Notes under the pieces: model-generated
Told to the model about the DNA's origin: nothing
The model's database searches: none
The model's input: the letters and a program-made list of their open reading frames with translations, nothing else
Shown here: positions 47,309 through 56,416 of the stretch, piece after piece
How positions within the stretch are numbered: position 1 is the first letter of the stretch
Layout of the letters: each line of letters begins with the position of its first letter
DNA from: Dokdonella_A ginsengisoli
GTDB lineage: Bacteria; Pseudomonadota; Gammaproteobacteria; Xanthomonadales; Rhodanobacteraceae
Direction: 5' to 3'
Length of the DNA stretch: 64,000 nucleotides
Assembly (NCBI RefSeq): GCF_042652785.1
Contig: NZ_JBHSHD010000006.1
Span: 1-64,000, forward strand
Position numbers and translations under genes: made by a program

Positions 47309-49606
47309 TCAGGGCACGCGGCCGGACGCCTCGTGCCGGCTCGCCGCGTCGAGCACGGCCTGCATCGCTGCGCGGCGCGCCGCATCGGGCGATCCGGCAC
47401 GCGCGTCGATCGCCAGCGCAGCGTGGGCCTGCGCGGCGGCCGCCTCCGCGTCGCCGCCGGCGAGGAAGATCGCGGCGGCGCGTTCGTGCAGTTCGCCCAG
47501 GCCGGCGACGTCGTCGCCGAACAGGCCCGGCGCCAGGTGCAGCGCTTCGCGCATCGCGGCGCCGGCGTCGGCGTGGCGGCCGACCGCGGCGTAGTACTCG
47601 GCCAGGCTCGCCAGCGGGCGTGTCAGCTGCGGCCAGTCCTCGCCCATGACCTTGCGCTTGAGCGCGATCGCGCGCTCCTGCAGCGGCACCGCCTCGGCGC
47701 TGCGGCCGAGCTTCTGCAGCAGGCGCGCCTGGTTGTTGAGGTTGACCGAGATCGGCAGGTCCGGCATCGGCACCACGGTTTCGAACAGGCGCGTTGAGCG
47801 CGCGAACGCGTCCTGCGCGGCGTCGAAGCGGCCGAGCCCGACGCGGATCGCGCCGAGGTTGGACCAGGTGGTGGCGAGGTTCGACGGATCGATGCCGCCG
47901 GCGCCTTCCTGCAGACGCAGTGCCTGCTCGACGAAGGGCAGCGCCTCGGCCTGCCGTCCGGTGCCGCCGAGCACGACGCTGTAGTCGCTGAGGTTCGTCG
48001 CGCGCTGCTGCACCTCGCACGGATCGCGTCGGCACACCTCCAGCGCCTGCCGCACGAGGCGCTCGGCCTCCGCCGCGTCGTTGCGCCGCCACGCCAGCAT
48101 GCCCTGCAGGTCGAGCGTGGAGGCGTATTCGGTGCCGCCGGCGGGGGCGAACAGCGCCGCCGCGCGGGCCAGCTGCTGTTCCGCCTCGTCGAGACGCTCG
48201 AGGTTGGTGTAGGCCTCGCCGAGGATCTTGCGCACGCTCGCCTCCAGCTCCGGCTGGCCGGCGAGCCGGACCGGGATCTGCCGCGCCGCGTAGTCCAGCG
48301 CGTCGACCAGGCGCACCGACTGGTTGCTCACGCGCGGATCGGAGTAGCCGATGATGCTGGTCAGGAATTCGTTCGCGCGTTCGGCCCGATCCGCGGCAAC
48401 GCGCGCGCGCTGCGCCTGGTGCAGCGCCATGGCGCCGCCGAGCAGCAGCGCGCCGAGCGCCGCGCCGGCGCCGGCCACTGCCCAGCGGTTGCGCCGCGCG
48501 AACTTCGCCGCGCGGTAGCCGAAGCCGCCGGCGCGCGCGCGCACCGGCCGGTGCGCCAGCCAGCGTTCGAGATCGTCGGCGAACGCGCGCGCCGATTCGT
48601 AGCGGCGCGCGGGCTCGGCTTCGAGTGCCTTCAGCACCACGCGGTCGAGATCGCCGCCCACGCGCTTGCGCCAGTCGGCCGCCGTGCGCGGCGGCAGCGC
48701 CAGCGCCTGCGCGTCGACGCGGCCGCTCGGCCGGGTCGGCATCTGCGTCTCGATGCGCCGCGCCAGCTCGGTCGGCGCGAGTCCGGCGTGCAGGCGGCGG
48801 CCGGTCAGCAGTTCGTCGAGCAGCAGGCCGAGCGCGTAGACGTCGCAGGCAGTCGTCAGCGGCCGGCCGAGCAGCTGCTCGGGGCTGGCGTATTCGGGCG
48901 TCAGCGGCAGCAGGCCGGTGCGCGTGGTGCCGGCGAGGCGGCCGTCGAGCGACTTGGCGATGCCGAAGTCGAGCAGCTTGGCCTGGCCCTGCGCGTCGAC
49001 GAGGACGTTCGCCGGCTTGATGTCGCGGTGGATGATCAGCGCGCGATGCGCGGCGTCGACCGCGGCCAGCACCTGCAGGAACAGCTCGACGCGCGCGCGC
49101 ACGTCGAGCGCATGGTTCCGGCACCAGTCGTCGATGCGCACGCCGGCGACGTATTCCATGACGACGTAGGGCTGGCCCTGCGGCGTGGTGCCGCCGTCGA
49201 GCACGCGCGCGACGTGCGGATGATCCAGCCAGGCGAGGAACTGGCGCTCGCTCTCGGCGCGGCGCACCGATTCCGGATCGCCGAGCACGCTGGCCAGCAC
49301 CTTGATCGCAACGCGCTGTTCGAACGCGCCGTCGCGGCGCTCGGCCAGCCACACCTGGCCCATGCCGCCGCGGCCGAGCGGCTCGATCAGGTGGTACGGC
49401 CCGAGCTGTCGCGGCGCCGTGGCCGGTTCGGGCTCGAGGAATCCCGTGCTGGCTTCGTGCGCGTCGAGCAGGCGCAGCGCATTCGCGCGCGCGCCATCGG
49501 TGGCAGGCGCGGCCTCGATCCAGGCGCGCCGCTGCGCCGCGGGCTGCTCCAGCGCCGCTTCGAACAGCCGCAGGGCGACGACGGGGTCGTTCGCTGCTGA
49601 CGTCAT
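47309..49606 (-). CDS. Membrane Ser/Thr protein kinase with TPR extracytoplasmic part
   Basis: 765 residues from MTSAANDPVVALRLF, behind gaaggggacc. The kinase domain (about 70-350) is complete: LGRGGMGQVWLAE, Lys102 in VAIKVLA, IIHRDIKPANVLV with Asp195, LDFGIAKS with Asp213, and TPEYASPEQ. One membrane helix follows (about 375-395), then a C-terminal TPR array (YTNLERLDEAEQQLARAAALF, LSDYSVVLGGTGRQAEALPFVEQALRLQEG and others). It is a Hanks-type kinase of the design frequently found beside the TIGR02999-like ECF sigma factors, one of which is encoded 1.7 kb away. Its substrates are unknown. Confidence 0.92.
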   Translation of the reverse strand: MTSAANDPVVALRLFEAALEQPAAQRRAWIEAAPATDGARANALRLLDAHEASTGFLEPEPATAPRQLGPYHLIEPLGRGGMGQVWLAERRDGAFEQRVAIKVLASVLGDPESVRRAESERQFLAWLDHPHVARVLDGGTTPQGQPYVVMEYVAGVRIDDWCRNHALDVRARVELFLQVLAAVDAAHRALIIHRDIKPANVLVDAQGQAKLLDFGIAKSLDGRLAGTTRTGLLPLTPEYASPEQLLGRPLTTACDVYALGLLLDELLTGRRLHAGLAPTELARRIETQMPTRPSGRVDAQALALPPRTAADWRKRVGGDLDRVVLKALEAEPARRYESARAFADDLERWLAHRPVRARAGGFGYRAAKFARRNRWAVAGAGAALGALLLGGAMALHQAQRARVAADRAERANEFLTSIIGYSDPRVSNQSVRLVDALDYAARQIPVRLAGQPELEASVRKILGEAYTNLERLDEAEQQLARAAALFAPAGGTEYASTLDLQGMLAWRRNDAAEAERLVRQALEVCRRDPCEVQQRATNLSDYSVVLGGTGRQAEALPFVEQALRLQEGAGGIDPSNLATTWSNLGAIRVGLGRFDAAQDAFARSTRLFETVVPMPDLPISVNLNNQARLLQKLGRSAEAVPLQERAIALKRKVMGEDWPQLTRPLASLAEYYAAVGRHADAGAAMREALHLAPGLFGDDVAGLGELHERAAAIFLAGGDAEAAAAQAHAALAIDARAGSPDAARRAAMQAVLDAASRHEASGRVP

Positions 49607-49735
49607 GGTCCCCTTCCGATCGCCGCGTGCGACAGGCGGTGGCGATTCTGCGCCTGTGCGTTCGACGCCGCGAGTTCCGCATCCGCTCTTTGCGGCCGGG
49701 CGGAAACGCGCGTTCCCTCCCCGACGAGAAAGCTC

Positions 49736-50551
49736 ATGCGCACCTCGCACACCGTGGTCCTGTTCGTCCTCGCGGTCGCCGCCTCGACCGCGGCCCTGCA
49801 ATGGTTCCTGCGCGACGGCGAGCCATCGCCGCCGCGTGCGTTCCCGCTGACTCCGCGCGTTCCGTCCGCGGCGTCGGGCGGCTATCCGGCGCCTTCGGCG
49901 CCGCCGGGATACGGCGCACCGTCGCCGTTCTCCGCTCCGTCCGCGGCGCCGGGACCGCCGCCGCCGGCATCCTTTCCGGTCGGCCAGCCGGACAATCCGC
50001 GCTACGGCACCGCACCGGCGAGTCAGGATCCGCGCACGCAGGTCGAGCGGCAGGACTTCGGCGTGCCGCCGACCGCCGAACTGCACGCCGGCGCGATGCA
50101 CGGGCCGACGCCGGCCTCGATTCCGGGCGGCCAGGTCGTCACCACGCCGGGCCTGATCGCCCTGCTCGGCGACCGCTCGCTCGGCGCGCGCGTGTTCGAC
50201 GTGCTCGGTGGGCCGGAGACCTTGCCGGGTGCGCTCGCGGCGGTGCCGGCGAGCCAGCCCGGCAATTTCCAGGACCCGACGCAGCAGCAGTTCGGCCAGT
50301 TCCTGCAGCAGACCACGCAAGGCCGCCGCGACCTGCCGCTGGTGTTCTATTGCGCCTCGTCACACTGCTGGATGTCCTACAACGCCGCCCTGCGCGCGAT
50401 CCGGCTCGGCTACACCAACGTGCTGTGGTACCGCGGCGGCCTCGAAGCCTGGCAGGCGGCCGGCCAGCCGACGCAGCGCCCGCCGCAGGCACCCGGCGCG
50501 CCGGGCGCGGCCGTGCCGGCAGCGAACCTGCGCAGTGGCTGGAGCGGCTAG
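49736..50551 (+). CDS. Anchored or exported rhodanese-like protein with a CXXCW-type motif
   Basis: 271 residues: a hydrophobic N-terminus (TVVLFVLAVAASTAALQWFL), a Pro/Ala/Ser-rich spacer to about residue 100, and a rhodanese fold with the loop Cys206-ASSH-Cys211-Trp in FYCASSHCWMSYNAALRAIRLGYTNVLWYRGGLEAW. The form C-x4-CWMSxNAA is that of the rhodanese-related proteins described alongside PQQ-dependent catabolism (CXXCW family). No PQQ genes are near. It is divergent from the kinase gene and may be involved in periplasmic thiol or sulfur transfer. Confidence 0.78.
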   Translation: MRTSHTVVLFVLAVAASTAALQWFLRDGEPSPPRAFPLTPRVPSAASGGYPAPSAPPGYGAPSPFSAPSAAPGPPPPASFPVGQPDNPRYGTAPASQDPRTQVERQDFGVPPTAELHAGAMHGPTPASIPGGQVVTTPGLIALLGDRSLGARVFDVLGGPETLPGALAAVPASQPGNFQDPTQQQFGQFLQQTTQGRRDLPLVFYCASSHCWMSYNAALRAIRLGYTNVLWYRGGLEAWQAAGQPTQRPPQAPGAPGAAVPAANLRSGWSG

Positions 50552-50635
50552 CGCGACGCGTGCGACACGCGCGTGCCGTTTCGCGCCACGAACGAGGACG
50601 CCTCCGCGTGCGAGGCCTTCCGAGAGGACACCGAC

Positions 50636-51265
50636 ATGTTCCGCACCGCCGCACTCCTGCTGGCCAGCCTGTTCGCCTCCGCCGCGTCCGCCCAGGTCTA
50701 CTACGGCGGCTACAACCTCGGACCCGACTACGGCGCGATGATCGGCCAGGTGCAGCAACAGCAGCAGGCGATGAATGCGCAGATGCAGCAGCAGACGCAG
50801 GCCCTGGTCGCGCAGGCGATGCAGGATGCGCAATGCCAGGCCATGTACCAGCAGCATCGGGCGGCCGGCGGCGGGCTGTCGTTCCCGGACTTCGCCTACC
50901 AGTATCTGGCGACCGGGCATTTCAGCGGGCCGGGCATCGCGCGCTACCGTGCCACCGAAGCGGACAACCAGCGCCGCGAGAGGGCCACCTACGCCGGCGT
51001 GCGCCAGGCCGAGCAGAACCTCTCCAACGCGATCGCCGACGGCAACGCGCACTTTTCCGACAACCAGGCGGCGTTCCGCCAGACGCTCGGCGGCGAGCGC
51101 ACCTGGGTCGATCCGAACGACGGTCATCGCGTCTCGCTGCCGTACCTCGGCGAAAACGTGCCGTACACCGACCCCAACGGCTACGTCTACCAGCGCGACG
51201 CCAGCGGCCGCTACTTCGTGCGCGACCTCAACGGCTACGTGTACGAGATGACGCCGGAACCGTGA
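50636..51265 (+). CDS. Secreted Gln-rich protein of unknown function
   Basis: 209 residues from MFRTAALLLASLFASAASAQ (clear signal peptide; the longer frame adds an unlikely leader). After it comes VYYGGYNLGPDYGAMIG, then a Gln-rich segment predicted to be helical (QVQQQQQAMNAQMQQQTQALVAQAMQ, about 41-70), a middle part, and two C-terminal NGYVY repeats (DPNGYVYQRDASGRYF and DLNGYVYEMTPEP). No family recognised. It follows the CXXCW rhodanese after 84 bp and could share its operon. Confidence 0.6.
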   Translation: MFRTAALLLASLFASAASAQVYYGGYNLGPDYGAMIGQVQQQQQAMNAQMQQQTQALVAQAMQDAQCQAMYQQHRAAGGGLSFPDFAYQYLATGHFSGPGIARYRATEADNQRRERATYAGVRQAEQNLSNAIADGNAHFSDNQAAFRQTLGGERTWVDPNDGHRVSLPYLGENVPYTDPNGYVYQRDASGRYFVRDLNGYVYEMTPEP

Positions 51266-51305
51266 GGCGTCGAGCGCGGCGGCGCGTCGCCGACGAATTG
51301 AATAC

Positions 51306-51863
51306 TCAGGCCAGCGCCTGATACAGGAACGTGCGCGCGACCTCCCAGTCGCGCTGCGCGGTCGCGCGCGAGATGCCCAGCACTTGCGCGATGTCGCTCA
51401 TGTCCAGGCCGCCGAAGTAGCGCAGTTCGACCACCTGCACCTTGCGCGCGTCGAGCGCCTGCAGTTGCTGCAGCGCCTGCTCGAGCGCGAGCAGGTCGAC
51501 GCCGTTTTCCTCCCCGGTCGTCAGCGATGACAGCGTCACCGCTTCGCGCGCGGGACCGCCGCGCTTGGCCGCGTCGCGCTGGCGCGCGTGATCGATCAGC
51601 ACCTGGCGCATGCGCCGCGCCGCGATCGCGAAGAACTGGCGGCGGTCGGCCGGCGCCAGCGTGTCGTCGCCGTCGAGCCGCATCCACGCCTCGTGCACCA
51701 GCGCGGTCGGCGACAGCGTGTGTCCGGCGCGCTCGCCGCGCAGGTGGCGCGCCGCGATCGCGCGCAGTTCGGCGTACACCAGCGGCAGCAGCTCGGCTTC
51801 CGCGCGCGACTCTCCGTGCGACAGCCGTTGCAGCAGCGAGGTGATGGCGTCGGATTCGGCCAC
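51306..51863 (-). CDS. ECF-type sigma factor of the kinase-associated class
   Basis: 185 residues. Region 2 reads LPLVYAELRAIAARHLRGERAGHTLSPTALVHEAWMRL and RRQFFAIAARRMRQVLIDHARQR. Region 4 reads LDARKVQVVELRYFGGLDMSDIAQVLGISRATAQRDWEVARTFLYQAL. The YAELRAIA...HTLSPTALVHEAW form marks the ECF class usually found with Hanks-type kinases. The kinase with TPRs lies 1.7 kb away, so a common signalling unit is plausible. No anti-sigma gene is adjacent. Confidence 0.9.
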   Translation of the reverse strand: MAESDAITSLLQRLSHGESRAEAELLPLVYAELRAIAARHLRGERAGHTLSPTALVHEAWMRLDGDDTLAPADRRQFFAIAARRMRQVLIDHARQRDAAKRGGPAREAVTLSSLTTGEENGVDLLALEQALQQLQALDARKVQVVELRYFGGLDMSDIAQVLGISRATAQRDWEVARTFLYQALA

Positions 51864-52002
51864 GTTGCGTTCCCCTGGCGCAGACGGGGCGATTGTAGCG
51901 GCGCGCCCGGAAAGTACGGCGCCGTCGCGCGACGCACGCGGGGCGGGCGCCGGTCCGCGTGCGGGTTCGCGCCGCCGCTTTCCGCTGCTCGCGCGAATTC
52001 GC

Positions 52003-53025
52003 TCAGCGCTCGGAGTGGCCCGCTTCCCAGTAGTCCTGCCGCGTGAACAGGCCTGGGCGGATCAGGTCGATGAAGGCGCGTGCCTCGGTGCTGAGGTACT
52101 TGCCCTTGCGCACGACCACGCCGTAGCTGCGCTGCGGAAAGTACGCGGCGAGGTTGCGCGCGGCCAGCCGCGCGTGGTCGTCGGCGCCGATGCAGATGCC
52201 GGTGACGATCGAGATGCCCAGTCCCATCGCGACGTACTGCTTGATGACCTCCCAGCCGCCGACCTCGATCGCCACGTGGTAGGGCACCTTGCTCCTCTGG
52301 AAGATCAGGTCGACCAGGCGGTAGGTGGTGAGGCGCTTGGGCGGCAGGATCAGCCCGTGCGGGGAGATGTCCTCCAGCGTGATCTCGGCCTTGCGCGCCA
52401 GCGGGTGGCCGAGCGGCGTGATCAGCATCGGATCGAAGTGGTACAGCGGCTCGTAGGACAGGTCGTGCGGCACGTCGAGCATGGAGCCGACGGCGAAGTC
52501 GACCTGGTCCGAGCGCAGCAGGGCGAGGCCGTCGGTGCCGGTCACGTTGCGCAGGTTCAGCGGCACGTCCGGATGGCGCGCGCGGAACGCCTTCACCATG
52601 TCCGGCAGCAGGTACTGGATGGTCGAGTTGCCGCAGGCGATGTCGAGCGCGGCGTGACCCAGGCCGCGCGTGCGCGAGCGGAAGGCCTCGTCGAGCGCGT
52701 CGAAGCCGTCGACCAGCGGCTGCGCCAGTTCGTACAGCGCTTCGCCTTCGCGGGTCAGCACGACGCGGCGGCGGCGGCGCTCGATCAGACGTGCGCCCAG
52801 CTCCTCCTCCAGCGCGCGCAGCTGCAGGCTGACCGAAGGCTGCGACAGGAACAGCGCCTCGGCCGCGCGCGACAGCGTGCCGAGCTTGGCGATCGTGCAG
52901 AACGCGCGCAGCTGCTTGAGGCGGCTGCCCTTGTAGTAGAAGCGCGTCGCCGCCGGCGCCTCGCCGGAGCGGTCCGGAGCCGCCTTTCGGCGTCGATTCA
53001 TCCCGTTGCGGGCCGTATTTGCCAT
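52003..53025 (-). CDS. LysR-type regulator divergent from aceBA
   Basis: 340 residues with an N-terminal extension of about 30. The helix-turn-helix reads LKQLRAFCTIAKLGTLSRAAEALFLSQPSVSLQLRALEEELGARLIERRRRRVVLT. The C-terminal effector-binding domain includes LDIACGNSTIQYLLPDMVKAFRARHPDVPL and EVGGWEVIKQYVAMGLGISIVTG, as in CysB-like LysR proteins. It is divergent from aceB with 119 bp between, where a perfect-arm dyad lies. It therefore probably controls malate synthase and isocitrate lyase; that is inference from layout. Confidence 0.88.
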   Translation of the reverse strand: MANTARNGMNRRRKAAPDRSGEAPAATRFYYKGSRLKQLRAFCTIAKLGTLSRAAEALFLSQPSVSLQLRALEEELGARLIERRRRRVVLTREGEALYELAQPLVDGFDALDEAFRSRTRGLGHAALDIACGNSTIQYLLPDMVKAFRARHPDVPLNLRNVTGTDGLALLRSDQVDFAVGSMLDVPHDLSYEPLYHFDPMLITPLGHPLARKAEITLEDISPHGLILPPKRLTTYRLVDLIFQRSKVPYHVAIEVGGWEVIKQYVAMGLGISIVTGICIGADDHARLAARNLAAYFPQRSYGVVVRKGKYLSTEARAFIDLIRPGLFTRQDYWEAGHSER

Positions 53026-53049
53026 GCAAAACCGAAGCTTGCGATTGTA

Positions 53050-53092
53050 TTGACAAAGATAATGTAGTGCATTGAAACATATCTTTTGTCAA
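53050..53092. promoter_or_regulatory. Dyad operator candidate between the LysR gene and aceB
   Basis: ttgacaaagata (53050-53061) and tatcttttgtcaa (53080-53092) are inverted copies with one extra T in the right arm, 18 bp apart, in an AT-rich patch within GC-rich DNA. Each arm contains ttgaca-like bases, so the dyad could hold overlapping -35 elements of both divergent genes and the LysR binding site. Confidence 0.65.
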
Positions 53093-53144
53093 AAGACGGG
53101 AATTCCCCCAGGCTTGCTGCACAGCATCAAGCAAGGGTCCGTCG

Positions 53145-54746
53145 ATGTCGGTTCCGCAAACAGCGATGCACGGTGCATCGCCGGTCGTTCTGGCTTCCCC
53201 CGCCGTTCCGGCGCAGGCCGTCGTGCTCACGGCGGAGGCGCTGGCGTTCCTGGCCGATCTGCACCGCCGCTTCGATGCGCGCCGCCGTGAACTGCTGGCC
53301 GCGCGCCGGGCGCGCCAGGTGCGCTTGGATGCCGGCGAACTGCCCGATTTCCTGCCCGAGACGAAGACGGTGCGCGACGGCGACTGGAAGGTCGCGCCGA
53401 TTCCGGCGGTGCTGCAGGACCGCCGCGTCGAGATCACCGGCCCGGTCGACCGCAAGATGATCATCAACGCGCTGAACTCCGGCGCGAAGGTGTTCATGGC
53501 CGACTTCGAGGACTCGACCGCGCCGACCTTCGCCAACCTGCTCGACGGCCAGCTCAACCTGCGCGACGCGGTCGCCGGGGGCATCGAGTACACCTCGCCG
53601 GAGGGCAAGCACTACGCCGTCAAGGCGGACCCGGCCGTGCTGATGGTGCGTCCGCGCGGCTGGCATCTGCCCGAGCGGCACGTCGAAGTGGACGGCGAGC
53701 CGATGTCCGGTTCGCTGTTCGACTTCGGCCTGTTCGCGTTCCACAACGCCAAGGTGCTGCACGCGGCCGATCGTGGCCCGTACTTCTACCTGCCGAAGAT
53801 GGAGAGCCATCGCGAGGCGGCGCTGTGGAACGCGGTGATGGAGCACGCCGAGGACGCGCTCGGCCTGCCGCGCGGCGCGATGAAGGTCACCGTGCTGATC
53901 GAGACGCTGCCGGCCGTGTTCGAGATGGACGAGATCCTGCACGCGCTGCGCTCGCGCATCACCGGGCTCAACTGCGGCCGCTGGGACTACATCTTTTCCT
54001 ACATCAAGACGCTGCGCGCGCAGCGCGACCGCGTGCTGCCCGAGCGCGGCCAGGTCGCGATGACGGTGCCGTTCCTGAAGAGCTATTCGGAACTGCTGAT
54101 CAGGACCTGCCACCGCCGCGGCGCGTTCGCGATGGGCGGCATGGCCGCGCAGATCCCGATCGGCCACGACCCGGCCGCGAACGAGGCCGCGCTGGCCAAG
54201 GTGCGCGCCGACAAGCTGCGCGAGGTCAAGGCCGGCCACGACGGCACCTGGGTCGCGCATCCGGCGCTGGTGGCGGTGGCGCGCGAGGTGTTCGACGAGC
54301 ACATGCCGACGCCGAACCAGCTGCACGTCATGCGCAAGGACGTCGTCGCCGACCGCGACACGCTGCTTGCGCCGAGCGCCGGCACGATCACGCGCGCGGG
54401 TTTCGCCGCGAACGTGGAGATCTGCCTGCGCTATCTCGCCGCGTGGATCGACGGCCAGGGCTGCGTGCCGATCCATCACCTGATGGAGGACGCGGCGACC
54501 GCCGAGATCTCGCGCGCACAGCTGTGGCAGTGGCTGCACCAGCCCGGCGTTCGCTTCGACGACGGCAGCGCGATCGGCTTCGACGCGTTCGCCGCAGACC
54601 TTGCGCAAGCGCGCGAGCGCCTCGGCGCGACGGCGATGCCTGGACAGTCGCGCGTCGGCGAGGCGGCCGATCTGCTCGACGAACTCACGCGCGCCGATGC
54701 GCTGGCCGATTTCCTGACGCTGACGGCGTACGGAAGGCTGCCGTGA
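53145..54746 (+). CDS. aceB: Malate synthase A
   Basis: 533 residues, MSVPQTAMHGASPVVLASPAVPAQAVVL; the size matches the AceB type (about 530), not the larger AceG type. Landmarks: MIINALNSGAKVFMADFEDSTAPTFANLLDGQLNLRDAV, VLIETLPAVFEMDEILHALRSRITGLNCGRWDYIFSYIK, and PNQLHVMRKDVV. It condenses glyoxylate with acetyl-CoA to malate. It precedes aceA on the same strand, 82 bp upstream. Confidence 0.97.
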   Translation: MSVPQTAMHGASPVVLASPAVPAQAVVLTAEALAFLADLHRRFDARRRELLAARRARQVRLDAGELPDFLPETKTVRDGDWKVAPIPAVLQDRRVEITGPVDRKMIINALNSGAKVFMADFEDSTAPTFANLLDGQLNLRDAVAGGIEYTSPEGKHYAVKADPAVLMVRPRGWHLPERHVEVDGEPMSGSLFDFGLFAFHNAKVLHAADRGPYFYLPKMESHREAALWNAVMEHAEDALGLPRGAMKVTVLIETLPAVFEMDEILHALRSRITGLNCGRWDYIFSYIKTLRAQRDRVLPERGQVAMTVPFLKSYSELLIRTCHRRGAFAMGGMAAQIPIGHDPAANEAALAKVRADKLREVKAGHDGTWVAHPALVAVAREVFDEHMPTPNQLHVMRKDVVADRDTLLAPSAGTITRAGFAANVEICLRYLAAWIDGQGCVPIHHLMEDAATAEISRAQLWQWLHQPGVRFDDGSAIGFDAFAADLAQARERLGATAMPGQSRVGEAADLLDELTRADALADFLTLTAYGRLP

Positions 54747-54828
54747 GCGGCATGCCCGCCGGTCGCCTTCGATCCGATCCTTCACCGACCCGATCCACCT
54801 TCCACTCACACCGCGACGAGGTCCTGTC

Positions 54829-56130
54829 ATGAAGAACACGCTGCCCACGGCCGAACAGATCAAGCTCGACTGGACCAACAACCCGCGCTGGGCCGGCATC
54901 AAGCGCAACTACACGGCCGAGGACGTCGTGCGCCTGCGCGGCACGGTGCACGTGGAGCATTCGCTGGCGCGGCTCGGGGCGGAGAAGCTGTGGAAATCGC
55001 TGCACAGCGAGGACTTCGTCAATGCGCTCGGCGCGCTGACCGGCAACCAGGCGATGCAGCAGGTCAAGGCCGGCCTGAAGGCGATCTACCTTTCCGGCTG
55101 GCAGGTCGCGGCGGATGCGAACCTCGCCGGGCAGATGTATCCCGACCAGTCGCTGTACCCGGCCGATTCGGTGCCGGCGGTGGTCCGGCGCATCAACAAC
55201 GCGCTGCTGCGCGCGGACCAGCTCCATCACGCCGAGGGCGACGACAGCGTCGACTTCCTGCAGCCGATCGTCGCCGACGCGGAGGCCGGCTTCGGCGGCG
55301 TGCTCAACGCGTTCGAGCTGATGAAGGCGATGATCGAGGCCGGCGCCGCCGGCGTGCACTTCGAGGACCAGCTTGCCTCGGTCAAGAAGTGCGGCCACAT
55401 GGGCGGCAAGGTGCTGGTGCCCACGCGCGAGGCGGTCGAGAAGCTCAACGCCGCGCGTCTGGCGGCGGACGTGCTCGGCGTGCCGACAATCCTGGTCGCG
55501 CGCACCGACGCCGAAGCGGCCGACCTGCTCACCAGCGACGTCGACGCCAACGACCAGCCGTTCACCACCGGCGAGCGCACCGTCGAAGGCTTCTACAAGA
55601 CCAAGAACGGTCTCGACCAGGCGATCAGCCGCGGCCTCGCCTACGCGCCGTACGCGGACCTGGTCTGGTGCGAGACGGGCAAGCCGGACCTGAAGTTCGC
55701 CAAGGCGTTCGCCGAAGCGATCCACGCCAAGTTCCCGGGCAAGCTGCTCGCCTACAACTGCTCGCCGTCGTTCAACTGGAAGAAGAATCTCGACGACGCG
55801 ACGATCGCGAAATTCCAGAAGGAAATCGCCAGCTACGGTTACAAGTTCCAGTTCATCACGCTGGCCGGCTTCCACGCGCTGAACTATTCGATGTTCAATC
55901 TGGCGCACGGCTACGCGCGCCGCCAGATGAGTGCCTTCGTCGAACTGCAGGAGGCCGAGTTCGCCGCGGCCGAGCGCGGCTTCACCGCGGTCAAGCATCA
56001 GCGCGAGGTCGGCACCGGCTATTTCGACGCGGTCACGCAGACCATCCAGCAGGGCCAGTCGTCGACGACCGCGCTGAAGGGTTCGACCGAGGAAGAGCAG
56101 TTCCACGGCAGCAAGTCGCAGGCCGCCTGA
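54829..56130 (+). CDS. aceA: Isocitrate lyase
   Basis: 433 residues, MKNTLPTAEQIKLDWTNNPRW. The active-site loop KKCGHMGGKV (186-195) contains the catalytic Cys188. Also GWQVAADANLAGQMYPDQSLYPADSVP, PIVADAEAGFGGVLNAFELMKAMIEAGAAGVHFEDQ and LAYNCSPSFNWKKNL. It splits isocitrate into succinate and glyoxylate. With aceB it forms the glyoxylate shunt, needed for growth on acetate and consistent with acs in the same region. Length and motifs are standard. Confidence 0.97.
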   Translation: MKNTLPTAEQIKLDWTNNPRWAGIKRNYTAEDVVRLRGTVHVEHSLARLGAEKLWKSLHSEDFVNALGALTGNQAMQQVKAGLKAIYLSGWQVAADANLAGQMYPDQSLYPADSVPAVVRRINNALLRADQLHHAEGDDSVDFLQPIVADAEAGFGGVLNAFELMKAMIEAGAAGVHFEDQLASVKKCGHMGGKVLVPTREAVEKLNAARLAADVLGVPTILVARTDAEAADLLTSDVDANDQPFTTGERTVEGFYKTKNGLDQAISRGLAYAPYADLVWCETGKPDLKFAKAFAEAIHAKFPGKLLAYNCSPSFNWKKNLDDATIAKFQKEIASYGYKFQFITLAGFHALNYSMFNLAHGYARRQMSAFVELQEAEFAAAERGFTAVKHQREVGTGYFDAVTQTIQQGQSSTTALKGSTEEEQFHGSKSQAA

Positions 56131-56138
56131 AGACGGTC

Positions 56139-56168
56139 GCGGCCTGCGTCCCCGGGAGCGCAGGCCGC
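56139..56168 (+). terminator. Hairpin after aceA
   Basis: A perfect 10-bp stem (gcggcctgcg / cgcaggccgc) with a ten-base loop, 8 bp after the aceA stop. No T-run; probably a terminator or 3' stabiliser for aceBA. Confidence 0.5.
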
Positions 56169-56247
56169 CGGCACCGGAACGAGCGGGGGGGAGAGGATGG
56201 ACCCGACGGCCGGGGTTCGCCGTCGGGTTCAACTGTTCCGATGCCGG
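56168..56247. ncRNA. Structured intergenic element, possible RNA
   Basis: An outer 13-bp helix, ccggcaccggaac (56168-56180) with gttccgatgccgg (56235-56247), one mismatch, encloses a purine-rich stretch and an inner perfect 10-bp hairpin, acccgacggc/gccgtcgggt (56201-56210 and 56219-56228). This nested arrangement between aceA and the GGDEF gene exceeds a simple terminator. No known riboswitch class was recognised. It could be a 5' leader element of the GGDEF gene or a small RNA. Confidence 0.4.
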
Positions 56248-56416
56248 GGCTGCGCAGCCTCAGACGGAGCGGTGCGCCGGACCGTCGCAGCGGTGCGTCG
56301 AGGGCGCTCGAGCAAGCCGCAGTCCGGGCCCGCCGCGGCCTGCCCGGGCCGGGGCGTGAGCCCCGGAAGGACATCGGTTACCATTGTGTACTCAGCGAGC
56401 CGCGTGCGGAGGTTCG

